From positions 6,851 through 70,850 of the forward strand of contig CAZKPB010000013.1 in the NCBI GenBank assembly GCA_964554535.1: a stretch of 64,000 bases of DNA, given 5' to 3'. Shown piece after piece: positions 17,147 to 25,284 of this stretch. Each line of letters starts with the position of its first letter. Within the stretch, counting starts at the first letter, position 1. A program made the translations under genes and the position numbers. This stretch comes from DMER64 sp964554535 (GTDB taxonomy: Bacteria > Bacteroidota > Bacteroidia > Bacteroidales > UBA932). The notes beneath the pieces are model-generated. The model saw only the letters and a list, made by a program, of their open reading frames with translations. It did not search any database and was not told the DNA's origin.

Positions 17147-18595
17147 ATGACAAAACAGCAGAACAAAATACTCAGCGAGCTGGCCCAAAGCGAATACGAA
17201 CACGGTTTTGAAACCGTGCTGGAGCAGGATGTGATTCCCAAAGGGCTCTCGGAAGATGTCATTGGGTTTATATCCAAAAAGAAAAACGAGCCTCAATGGC
17301 TGTTGGATTTTCGTCTGGATGCCTATCGCAAATGGCAGAAAATGGAGATGCCCACGTGGGCGCACTTGCAGATACCCCCCATTGACTATCAAAATATTAG
17401 TTATTACGCGGCTCCCAAAAAAGCCTCCAACCCCGGCGCCGCGCAGGAAATGGACCCCGAATTGGCCCAGACGTTTGATAAGCTGGGCATCCCCCTGCAC
17501 GAGCGCAATGTGCTCTCCGGTGTGGCGGTGGATGCCGTCTTTGATTCGGTTTCCGTAAAGACCACCTTTAAGGAAACGCTGGCGGAGAAGGGAATCATCT
17601 TCTGCTCTTTCTCTGAAGCCGTCCGCGATTACCCGCACCTGGTCAAAGAGTATTTGGCCAGCGTGGTGCCTGCGGGAGACAACTACTTCAGCGCGCTCAA
17701 CTCGGCCGTATTTTCCGACGGATCATTTTGTTACATTCCAAAAGGTGTGCGGTGCCCCATGGAACTTTCCAGCTACTTCCGCATCAATGCCAAAGGTTCC
17801 GGCCAGTTTGAGCGGACCCTCATAGTGGCCGAGGAAGGGGCATACCTAAGCTACCTTGAAGGCTGTACCGCCCCCCGCAGGGACGAGAATCAACTGCACG
17901 CCGCCGTAGTGGAAATTGTGGTGATGCAGGATGCCGAGGTCAAGTATTCCACCGTGCAGAACTGGTACCCCGGTGATGCACAAGGCCGTGGCGGCATCTA
18001 TAATTTTGTGACCAAACGGGGCATTTGCAAGGGAGCCCGCGCCAAGCTCTTCTGGACACAGGTGGAAACGGGCTCGGCCATTACCTGGAAATACCCCAGC
18101 ACCCTCTTGAAAGGAGATTATTCGGTCAGCGAGTTTTATTCGGTGGCGGTAACCAATAATTACCAGCAGGCCGATACCGGCACCAAAATGATACATATTG
18201 GCAAACACACCACCAGCCGTATTGTAAGCAAAGGTATTTCCGGAGGTCACAGCCAGAATTCGTACCGGGGGCTGGTGAAAGTGCTTCCGGGTGCTGACGG
18301 GGCGCGGAACCACTCGCAGTGCGACTCGTTGCTTCTGGGGGACAAATGCGGGGCTCATACATTCCCCAGAATTGAAAACCAAAATCATACGTCTGTGGTA
18401 GAACACGAGGCCACTACCTCAAAAATAGGGGAAGATCAGTTGTTTTACTGTATGCAGCGGGGTATAGGGCCGGAAGATGCCGTGGGACTGATTGTGAACG
18501 GCTATGCCCGCGAAGTGTTGAACAAACTGCCTATGGAATTTGCCGTGGAAGCGCAAAAACTGTTGGCCATATCATTGGAGGGATCAGTAGGATAA
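17147..18595 (+). CDS. sufB: Fe-S cluster assembly scaffold SufB
   Basis: Scaffold subunit of the SufBCD complex that assembles Fe-S clusters in the cytosol. The 482 residues match family length. Conserved stretches: FISKKKNEPQWLLDFRLDAY near the N terminus, NYFSALNSAVFSDGSFCYIPKGVRCPMELSSYFRIN, LEGCTAPRRDENQLHAAVVE, YSTVQNWYPGD, and the C-terminal CDSLLLGDKCGAHTFPRIE and VEHEATTSKIGEDQLFYCMQRG, which hold the conserved Cys and His/Glu residues for cluster and SufD contact. The ATG at 17147 is chosen over a TTG at 17138 because that TTG lies within the -7 box. pnuC begins 2 nt after its stop. Confidence 0.97.
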   Translation: MTKQQNKILSELAQSEYEHGFETVLEQDVIPKGLSEDVIGFISKKKNEPQWLLDFRLDAYRKWQKMEMPTWAHLQIPPIDYQNISYYAAPKKASNPGAAQEMDPELAQTFDKLGIPLHERNVLSGVAVDAVFDSVSVKTTFKETLAEKGIIFCSFSEAVRDYPHLVKEYLASVVPAGDNYFSALNSAVFSDGSFCYIPKGVRCPMELSSYFRINAKGSGQFERTLIVAEEGAYLSYLEGCTAPRRDENQLHAAVVEIVVMQDAEVKYSTVQNWYPGDAQGRGGIYNFVTKRGICKGARAKLFWTQVETGSAITWKYPSTLLKGDYSVSEFYSVAVTNNYQQADTGTKMIHIGKHTTSRIVSKGISGGHSQNSYRGLVKVLPGADGARNHSQCDSLLLGDKCGAHTFPRIENQNHTSVVEHEATTSKIGEDQLFYCMQRGIGPEDAVGLIVNGYAREVLNKLPMEFAVEAQKLLAISLEGSVG

Positions 18596-18597
18596 TT

Positions 18598-19263
18598 ATG
18601 GATGGAATTTTTAGTATAGAACGAATTTTTTTTACCATAGGAGGTCAGGGGATCTCTTACCTGGAATGCTGCGCTGTCCTGTTTGGACTGACGTCAGTGC
18701 TGTTGGCCAGTTTTGCCAAAGTGATCAATTTCTATTTGAGTTTTGTGTACTCGGGATTGCTGTTTATGATGTTCCTGCAGAAACACCTGTATACCAATAT
18801 GCTGTTGCAACCGGTGATGCTGGGCATCTGCGTCTTTGGCATTATCCGCTGGAGTCGGCCGTCCGATAACGAGAAAAATGACAAAAACCAATTGATGATT
18901 ACCTTCCTGTCCAATAAACAGCGCCTGATATACCTGCTGAGTATGGGCGTGTTTATTGTACTTTGGGGAATGTTTCTGCAGCGTCTTCACACGTTTTCGC
19001 AGGTATTTCCCCCTGCGCAGACTCCCTATCTGGACGCTGCTGTGGCCGGGCTGATGCTTTGTGCTCAGATTCTGGCCGCCCAGAAAAAGTGGGAATGCTG
19101 GGTATGCTTTTTGGCCCTGAATATTGGCAATATCATTTTGTATCTCAGCGCCGACCTTGTATTTATGCCTATTGTGGCGTTTTGTTATATTTTGTTCAAT
19201 GTGATTGGAGTAATTCATTGGCGTAAAGAATGGCTTAAACAAAAAGAATATGTTAAAAATTGA
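18598..19263 (+). CDS. pnuC: PnuC-family vitamin/nucleoside transporter
   Basis: PnuC-type facilitator for nicotinamide riboside or a related vitamin (relatives take thiamine or riboflavin). The 221 residues are mostly hydrophobic with about seven TM segments. The family pattern is visible: an early Glu in YLECCAVLFGLTSVLLA, VINFYLSFVYSGLLFMMFLQ, LLQPVMLGICVFGIIRW, and the late KKWECWVCFLALNIGNIILYLS. The substrate cannot be read from sequence. Placement is unusual: it lies inside the suf operon, 2 nt after sufB and overlapping sufC by 14 nt, so it must be cotranscribed. No riboswitch is seen. The neighbouring divergent ThiL-like gene makes a thiamine link tempting but unproven. Confidence 0.82.
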   Translation: MDGIFSIERIFFTIGGQGISYLECCAVLFGLTSVLLASFAKVINFYLSFVYSGLLFMMFLQKHLYTNMLLQPVMLGICVFGIIRWSRPSDNEKNDKNQLMITFLSNKQRLIYLLSMGVFIVLWGMFLQRLHTFSQVFPPAQTPYLDAAVAGLMLCAQILAAQKKWECWVCFLALNIGNIILYLSADLVFMPIVAFCYILFNVIGVIHWRKEWLKQKEYVKN

Positions 19264-19996
19264 AAATTTGCACGCCAACATAGGCGATAAAGAAATATTG
19301 CAGGGCATTGACCTGGAAATCAAGGCCGGTGAAGTACACGCCATCATGGGTCCCAACGGCTCCGGAAAATCCACGCTGGCCGCGGTGCTGGCCGGACGCG
19401 AGACCTTTACCGTAACACAGGGGTCGGCCTTTTTTTTGGGTAAGGACCTGCTGACCATGGCTCCGGAGGAACGGGCACGGATGGGCCTGTTTCTGGGTTT
19501 TCAGTATCCCGTGGAAATTCCCGGACTGACCAATGTCAATTTCATGAAGGCCGCTATAAACGAAAAACGCAAATATCAGGGTCTGTCGCCGTTGTCGGCG
19601 GCCGAATTTCTGAAACTGATGCGAGAGAAGATGGCCTTGGTGGATATGGATGCCTCTTTTGGAAGCCGCGGCGTGAACGTGGGGTTTTCCGGTGGCGAGA
19701 AAAAGCGTAACGAGATTTTTCAGATGGCTATGCTGGAACCCAAACTGGCTTTTCTGGACGAGACCGACAGCGGCCTGGACGTGGACGCCCTCCGCGTAGT
19801 GGCGCAGGGAGTCAACAAGCTGAAAACACCGCAGACATCGGTGGTGGTGATCACCCACTACCAGCGGTTACTGGATTATATTGTGCCGGACGTGGTGCAC
19901 GTATTGTACAAGGGACGCATCATCAAGACGGCCGGCAAAGAACTGGCTTTGGAAGTGGAAGCGCACGGATTTGATCATATTATCAACGAACAATGA
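19250..19996 (+). CDS. sufC: Fe-S assembly ATPase SufC
   Basis: ABC-type ATPase that energises the SufBCD scaffold, 248 residues. Walker A is GPNGSGKST (about residue 36), the Q-loop lies in FLGFQYPVEIPGL, the signature is FSGGEKKRNE and Walker B is LAFLDETDSGLDVDAL. The switch region reads VVVITHYQRLLDYI. These are SufC-specific variants of ABC motifs. The start overlaps pnuC by 14 nt and the stop overlaps sufD (ATGA), consistent with translational coupling. Confidence 0.97.
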   Translation: MLKIENLHANIGDKEILQGIDLEIKAGEVHAIMGPNGSGKSTLAAVLAGRETFTVTQGSAFFLGKDLLTMAPEERARMGLFLGFQYPVEIPGLTNVNFMKAAINEKRKYQGLSPLSAAEFLKLMREKMALVDMDASFGSRGVNVGFSGGEKKRNEIFQMAMLEPKLAFLDETDSGLDVDALRVVAQGVNKLKTPQTSVVVITHYQRLLDYIVPDVVHVLYKGRIIKTAGKELALEVEAHGFDHIINEQ

Positions 19997-21042
19997 AGAA
20001 CGCGATCTATACTTACCTGCCGGAAATGAAAAAGACGTTCCGTTGCCGGGTACCTATGGAAGGCATTACACAGGTATTTCTGGTGGACGGCGTATTACAG
20101 GAAATTCCGGCCAATCTGCCTGATGGCATAAGTCTGTCTTCGGGGGTGGAAGGACTCGGCGTGGAAATGCGAGTGGCGGCCCGTACACAGGAATCGGCCC
20201 CGGTGCAGGTGATCAGTGTGCGCAAGGAAAATTTTCCGCAACCTCTGGTTTTTGCAAACCGGTGGGTAGTGGAAGAAGGGGCCCGCGCCCAGATAGTGGT
20301 TTGTGACCATACCCTGGAAACGTATCAGTACCATACCATAAGAAACACGCAGATTATTGTGGAAAAAGATGCCGCGCTGGATATCCTTTTTATGCAAAAT
20401 GAACACAAAACGTCCCGCTATGTATTGAACATCCAGGCCAATCTGGCTGAAAACGCCCGTCTGGATTGCCATCTGCTGAGTCTATACGGAGGGGTTATTG
20501 AAAACAATCTGGATGTCACCATGAACCATCCGCTCGCTTCCTGTGATTTAAGTGGTCTGTATCTGGCAGACGGGACCCAGCAGATTGATTATAAGGTGAA
20601 TGTAATACACCAAAGTGGGAAATGCAACTCCACCCAGTTGTTCAAAGGCATTCTGGATAATCAGTCAAGGGCCTCTTTCCACGGACTTATCAAGGTAGCG
20701 CCGGATGCACAACAGACAGTAGCCTATCAGGCTAACCATAATCTGATGCTTACCAAAGAGGCCAAAGTGGTTTCGCAACCGCAATTGGAAATTTATGCCG
20801 ATGATGTGGTTTGTTCGCACGGTTCCAGTATTGGCATGACCGACCCGCTGGGCCTGTTTTACCTGCGTTCGCGAGGCATTCCGCTGGAAGAAGCGCAAAT
20901 GCTTCAACAAATGGCCTTTGTGCAAGATGTGCTGGGGAAAGTGAAAACACAAGCCATAAGGGAACGTCTGGAAAAAATGGTGGAAAGCCGTTTGCGCGGT
21001 GATTTCTCCCGTTGTTCGCATTGCACCATGCACTGTTGTTAA
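19993..21042 (+). CDS. sufD: Fe-S assembly protein SufD (short form, Cys-rich tail)
   Basis: SufB-paralogous partner in the SufBC2D scaffold. The beta-helix core is recognisable (NIQANLAENARLDCHLLSLYGG, NLDVTMNHPLASCDLSGLYL, SRASFHGLIKVAPDAQQTVAYQANHNLML) and the C-terminal interface motif QPQLEIYADDVVCSHGSSIG with DPLGLFYLRSRGIPLEEA. At 349 residues it is about 100 shorter than typical SufD, mostly at the N terminus. It ends in a cysteine-rich tail CSHCTMHCC (4 Cys in 9 residues). No sufS or sufU follows; the cysteine desulfurase must be elsewhere. Confidence 0.94.
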   Translation: MKNAIYTYLPEMKKTFRCRVPMEGITQVFLVDGVLQEIPANLPDGISLSSGVEGLGVEMRVAARTQESAPVQVISVRKENFPQPLVFANRWVVEEGARAQIVVCDHTLETYQYHTIRNTQIIVEKDAALDILFMQNEHKTSRYVLNIQANLAENARLDCHLLSLYGGVIENNLDVTMNHPLASCDLSGLYLADGTQQIDYKVNVIHQSGKCNSTQLFKGILDNQSRASFHGLIKVAPDAQQTVAYQANHNLMLTKEAKVVSQPQLEIYADDVVCSHGSSIGMTDPLGLFYLRSRGIPLEEAQMLQQMAFVQDVLGKVKTQAIRERLEKMVESRLRGDFSRCSHCTMHCC

Positions 21043-21110
21043 AAGAATGTGAATATCTTTTTATAGTTTTTGCGCTACCCCCTTCTTTTATGAAGTAACT
21101 TGCAATCCCA

Positions 21111-21135
21111 TTTCACCCCCAAAGAGGGTGTGAAA
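21111..21135 (+). other. Hairpin between sufD and nrdJ
   Basis: TTTCAC-C-CCC pairs with GGG-T-GTGAAA around an AAAGA loop, giving nine pairs with one C/T mismatch. It lies 69 nt after sufD and 33 nt before the nrdJ ATG. It is followed by a loosely U-rich stretch, so it may terminate the suf operon or act in the nrdJ leader. The spacer is too short for a cobalamin riboswitch. Confidence 0.55.
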
Positions 21136-21168
21136 ACCTATTTTATTAACTATCTGATTTGTACTGTT

Positions 21169-23730
21169 ATGGATTCTGAGCAAAAGAATGCTGCGACCGT
21201 TTATTCCTTAGAAGAAGCCCTGGCCAAGACAAAAGACTATTTTAACGGCGATGAGCTGGCCGCTTCAGTATGGATAAACAAGTACGCCATGAAAGATTCA
21301 TTTGGCAATCTTTACGAGTGTACTCCGGTAGATATGCACAGGCGTCTGGCCCGTGAGTTTGCCCGTATAGAAAACAAGTATCCCAATCCTATGACGGAAG
21401 ACGAAATCTTTGAGTTGTTGGACCACTTCAAGTACGTGGTGCCTCAGGGAGGCCCCATGACAGGGATTGGCAATGACTATCAGATAGCTTCCTTGTCCAA
21501 TTGCTTTGTGATAGGTCACAAGAATCCGGCGGACTCGTACGGAGGCATCATGCGCATTGACGAGGAACAGGTGCAATTGATGAAACGGCGGGGCGGGGTA
21601 GGTCACGACCTTTCCCATATCCGTCCGGGCGGGTCACCGGTGTTGAACTCGGCCCTGACCTCTACCGGGGTGGTGCCGTTTATGGAACGTTACTCCAACT
21701 CTACGCGCGAGGTGGCGCAAGACGGACGGCGCGGGGCGTTGATGCTGACCATCTCTATCAAGCACCCAGACTCCGAGGCCTTCATTGACGCCAAGATGGA
21801 GCAGAACAAAGTGACGGGAGCCAATGTGTCGGTCAAAATTGACGACGCCTTTATGTCGGCGGCCTTGTCGGGCAAACCATATACACAGCAGTATCCCATT
21901 GAATCCGACGTTCCCAAATACAAAAAAGAAATTGATGCCGCGGCCCTGTGGAAAAAGATTATTCATAACGCGTGGAAATCGGCCGAGCCGGGTGTGCTGT
22001 TCTGGGATACCATTCTGCGCGAATCCGTGGCGGACTGCTATGCAGACCTCGGGTATTGCACGGTGAGTACCAATCCCTGCGGTGAGATTCCCTTGTGTCC
22101 CTATGACTCGTGCCGCCTGATAGCCATGAACTTGTATTCGTATGTAAAAGATCCTTTTACTCCCAATGCCAAGTTCAATATGGATCTTTTCCGTGAACAC
22201 GCGGCCAAGGCCTTGCGCCTGAACGATGACCTAATTGATCTGGAAATGGAAAAGATTGAGGCCATTATTGCCAAAATTGACAAAGACCCGGAAGACGTGG
22301 AGGTAAAATCTGTAGAACGCAATCTCTGGCTCAAAATACGCGACAAATCCCTGGGCGGACGTCGTACCGGTTTGGGAATCACGGCCGAGGGCGATATGCT
22401 GGCGGCCCTGGGTCTGCGTTACGGTACCGAGGAAGCCTTGAGGGTGGGTGTGCACGTCCAGAAAAGCCTGGCTCTGTCGGCCTATGCCCAGTCGGTACAG
22501 CTGGCTGAAGAACGCGGGGCGTTCCCCATTTACGATGCCAACCGTGAATTGCGCAATCCCATGATAGAACGCATCCGTCAGGAAGACGAAGCATTGTACC
22601 GCAAGATGCATCAGGTGGGCCGTCGCAACATTTCCATGCTAACCATAGCCCCTACCGGCACAACAAGTCTTATGACGCAGACCACCAGCGGCATAGAACA
22701 GGTATTCATGCCGGTTTACCAGCGCAGGCGCAAAGTAAACCCCAATGATAAAAACGTCAAGGTATCCTTTACGGATAAAATGGGGGATGCCTTTGAAGAA
22801 TATAACGTATTCCATCACAAGTTTCTTGACTGGGCCCAGATAAACGGCTACCAAAGGGAAGAAGTGAAGCGGATGGACAAGGAAGATCTGGACAAACTGG
22901 TGGAACAGTCTCCCTATTACAAAGCCACTGCAAACGACGTGGACTGGGTGGCCAAGGTGAAGATGCAGGGCCAGATGCAAAAATGGGTGGACCATTCCAT
23001 CAGCGTGACCGTAAACCTGCCCGCCGACGCCACGGAAGAACTGGTGGCCGAGGTGTACAAGACAGCCTGGGAATGGGGATGCAAGGGCATTACCGTATAT
23101 CGCGACGGTTGCCGTACCGGAGTGCTGGTCTCTGCCGATGCCGCCGAGCCGTCCAAAGAAGGCAAACGGATTCACAGTATGCCCAAAATACGCCCTATTG
23201 CGCTGGATGCGGAAGTGATACGTTTCAAGAATGCCAACGAACAATGGATAGCTTTTGTGGGTCTGTATGAAGGATGTCCCTACGAGATATTTACCGGTAA
23301 ACTGGAAGAGGACACCCGCAACATTCCCAAGTCCGTTACCATGGGGCAGGTGATAAAAGTGGTGGAACCCAACGGGTCGCGTTACGACTTCCAGTACATA
23401 GACAAATACGGGTATCCCAACCGCGTGGGAGGTATCTCCCATATGTTTGACCAGGCTTACTGGAACTACGCTAAGCTCATATCCGGCGTATTGCGCAACG
23501 GCCTGCCGGTAGAAGAAGTGGTTCATCTGGTGGCTTCCCTGGAGCTGGACAGCCAGTCCATCAACAACTGGAAGACCGGTGTGGAAAGGGCCCTGAAGCG
23601 CTACATCCCGGATGGAACCCAGGATTCATCGGACACCCCCTGTGAAAAGTGCGGTTCTACCGGCCATCTGTACTATCAAGAGGGATGCCTTATCTGTATG
23701 GACTGCGGTCACTCCAAATGCGGCGGATAA
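21169..23730 (+). CDS. nrdJ: Adenosylcobalamin-dependent (class II) ribonucleotide reductase
   Basis: Makes deoxyribonucleotides with a B12 cofactor, independent of oxygen. From the ATG at 21169 the protein has 853 residues. An upstream in-frame TTG at 21100 is rejected because it lies before a hairpin and has no family-like sequence. Conserved parts: SLSNCFVIG with the first active-site Cys, MKRRGGVGHDLSHIRP, STREVAQDGRRGALMLT, STNPCGEIPL with the radical Cys, TIAPTGTTSLMTQTTSGIEQ, and WDWG-type EWGCKGITVYRDG. A C-terminal Zn ribbon (CEKCGSTGH...CMDCGHSKC) carries the redox cysteines. ispE follows after 10 nt. Confidence 0.96.
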   Translation: MDSEQKNAATVYSLEEALAKTKDYFNGDELAASVWINKYAMKDSFGNLYECTPVDMHRRLAREFARIENKYPNPMTEDEIFELLDHFKYVVPQGGPMTGIGNDYQIASLSNCFVIGHKNPADSYGGIMRIDEEQVQLMKRRGGVGHDLSHIRPGGSPVLNSALTSTGVVPFMERYSNSTREVAQDGRRGALMLTISIKHPDSEAFIDAKMEQNKVTGANVSVKIDDAFMSAALSGKPYTQQYPIESDVPKYKKEIDAAALWKKIIHNAWKSAEPGVLFWDTILRESVADCYADLGYCTVSTNPCGEIPLCPYDSCRLIAMNLYSYVKDPFTPNAKFNMDLFREHAAKALRLNDDLIDLEMEKIEAIIAKIDKDPEDVEVKSVERNLWLKIRDKSLGGRRTGLGITAEGDMLAALGLRYGTEEALRVGVHVQKSLALSAYAQSVQLAEERGAFPIYDANRELRNPMIERIRQEDEALYRKMHQVGRRNISMLTIAPTGTTSLMTQTTSGIEQVFMPVYQRRRKVNPNDKNVKVSFTDKMGDAFEEYNVFHHKFLDWAQINGYQREEVKRMDKEDLDKLVEQSPYYKATANDVDWVAKVKMQGQMQKWVDHSISVTVNLPADATEELVAEVYKTAWEWGCKGITVYRDGCRTGVLVSADAAEPSKEGKRIHSMPKIRPIALDAEVIRFKNANEQWIAFVGLYEGCPYEIFTGKLEEDTRNIPKSVTMGQVIKVVEPNGSRYDFQYIDKYGYPNRVGGISHMFDQAYWNYAKLISGVLRNGLPVEEVVHLVASLELDSQSINNWKTGVERALKRYIPDGTQDSSDTPCEKCGSTGHLYYQEGCLICMDCGHSKCGG

Positions 23731-23740
23731 ACTGGTGTCT

Positions 23741-24526
23741 ATGGCTACGACTGTTGTTTTTCCCTATGCCAAAATCAATATTGGTCTGCACGTGCTGAAC
23801 AAGCGTCCGGACGGGTATCATAATATCCGGACATTGTTTTATCCCACCCATCTGAAGGACGTGCTGGAAGTTACCGACGGTCAGCCTACTGATTCTCCGG
23901 TGCGTCTGTATACCTACGGTCTGCCCATTCCCGGAGAAGCTGAAGACAACTTGTGTGTGAGAGCCTATAACTTGCTGGCAAAAGATTATCCACTGACTCC
24001 GGTCTGTCTGCATTTATACAAACAGATTCCGGCGGGAGCCGGTTTGGGAGGCGGATCATCGGATGCCGCTTTTTGCCTTATGGCGCTGAACAAGCACTTT
24101 CAATTGCAGTTGCTGTGTGAGACGTTAAAAACTTACGGAGCCCTATTGGGTAGCGACGTGCCTTTCTTTTTGCAATCATTATTGGACCCGCAACCTTTTC
24201 TGGCCTCGGGCCGCGGCGAAAGCCTTACTCCCTATTCTTTGGATTTGAGTGAATACCATATTGTATTACGGATTCCCCCGGTGCAGGTAAGTACGGCCCG
24301 GGCGTATGCGTCACTTACATTGAAAGAACACCCTGTACCGCTGGAAGCGTTGCTGGCACGACCGGTAACGCAGTGGCGTGATGTGGTGGCCAATGATTTT
24401 GAGCCGAGCGTGTTTGCCCAGTACCCACTTATTGCTTCCTACAAGGAAGAACTTTACCAACAGGGGGCGGTCTATGCGGCCATGACGGGTAGCGGGGCGG
24501 CCGTGTACGGAATTTTTCACAATTAG
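23741..24526 (+). CDS. ispE: 4-diphosphocytidyl-2-C-methyl-D-erythritol kinase
   Basis: GHMP-family kinase of the non-mevalonate (MEP) isoprenoid pathway, phosphorylating CDP-methylerythritol. The N terminus has the substrate/ATP motif PYAKINIGLHVLNKRPDGYHNI. The glycine-rich ATP loop is PAGAGLGGGSSDAA and the C-terminal motif is MTGSGAAVYGIF. At 261 residues it is slightly shorter than the usual 270-290. I choose the ATG at 23741, 10 nt after nrdJ; longer in-frame starts would overlap the nrdJ zinc ribbon. Confidence 0.94.
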   Translation: MATTVVFPYAKINIGLHVLNKRPDGYHNIRTLFYPTHLKDVLEVTDGQPTDSPVRLYTYGLPIPGEAEDNLCVRAYNLLAKDYPLTPVCLHLYKQIPAGAGLGGGSSDAAFCLMALNKHFQLQLLCETLKTYGALLGSDVPFFLQSLLDPQPFLASGRGESLTPYSLDLSEYHIVLRIPPVQVSTARAYASLTLKEHPVPLEALLARPVTQWRDVVANDFEPSVFAQYPLIASYKEELYQQGAVYAAMTGSGAAVYGIFHN

Positions 24527-24537
24527 AAAAACGTTTC

Positions 24538-24545
24538 TATCTTTG
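24538..24545 (+). promoter_or_regulatory. -7 promoter element for the phosphopantetheinyl transferase
   Basis: TATCTTTG, 11 nt after the ispE stop. It gives a leader of about 90 nt holding a small CAAAG-AAA-CTTTG hairpin (24564-24576) and an in-frame 8-codon mini-ORF (24613-24639) that ends 3 nt before the gene start. Confidence 0.55.
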
Positions 24546-24642
24546 TGCCGTTAACCAATTAAACAAAGAAACTTTGGAACCTCCGAGTTGTTGTATCATC
24601 TTTTTGTCCCGTATGCGTACGGAATCTTTTACGCGTTAAGAT

Positions 24643-25284
24643 ATGGGACTGTATTATAGAGAAAAATTTAAAAACGGGGCGGAAATAGCTGTTTGGGAAA
24701 TTACCGAGAAGGAGCCCGAACTGGCTAAAAAATGTGTGCTCCCCAATGACGAACAGGAAGAGCTGGAATATATCACCAATCCCCAGCGCCGTTTGGAACG
24801 TCTGGCCGTACGGGCCCTGCTGGATATTCTTTTTCCGGAAAAAGTATACTTGCGCTATCACGACAACGGAAGGCCGTATTTAGGCAATTCCATTGTTGAA
24901 CTGAGCATTGCGCACACCAAACGCTTTGTGTGTGTGCTTACGCACCCCTCCTTGAGTGTGGGCGTGGATATGGAATCTCTCACCCGCAATTTTGATTCAG
25001 TGGAAGCCAGGGCGTTGCATACGGGCGAGTTGGATTTTCTGTCCGAACGGGAAGAAGTGCGCAATCATCAGTTGGCTATTCTGTGGTGTGCCAAGGAAGC
25101 GATGTTCAAGTATATGTCGGTCAATGATGTGGATTTTCAAAAGCAGATTATCGCGGAACGTTTCACTCCGCGCGAAGAGGGCGACCTTGAGGTTTGTTTT
25201 ATTGACAAGGAAGGTGAGGAGGACTGGTTTGATATGGCGTACTTCACCTTGGATGATCACGTTATTGTATACGTAGTGGCGTAG
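24643..25284 (+). CDS. 4'-phosphopantetheinyl transferase (Sfp-like)
   Basis: Transfers the phosphopantetheine arm from CoA to a carrier protein. The 213 residues include the two family signatures VGVDMESL (Mg-binding Asp and Glu, about residue 105) and WCAKEAMFKYM (about 148-158), with the substrate segment NGRPYLGNSIVELSIAHT between. Length and motif layout fit the Sfp/AcpT superfamily rather than the short trimeric AcpS. No synthase gene is nearby, so the target is probably the fatty-acid ACP. The start is bounded by an in-frame stop at 24637-24639. The 3' end overlaps the DUF2156 gene by 23 nt. Confidence 0.9.
   Translation: MGLYYREKFKNGAEIAVWEITEKEPELAKKCVLPNDEQEELEYITNPQRRLERLAVRALLDILFPEKVYLRYHDNGRPYLGNSIVELSIAHTKRFVCVLTHPSLSVGVDMESLTRNFDSVEARALHTGELDFLSEREEVRNHQLAILWCAKEAMFKYMSVNDVDFQKQIIAERFTPREEGDLEVCFIDKEGEEDWFDMAYFTLDDHVIVYVVA

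Noticed and set aside
21043..21168. Cobalamin riboswitch before nrdJ
   Set aside because: The 126-nt spacer is too short and lacks B12-box-like sequence.
21100..21168. N-terminal extension of NrdJ from a TTG codon
   Set aside because: It would start upstream of a stable hairpin and encode non-family residues; the ATG at 21169 begins a typical NrdJ N terminus.
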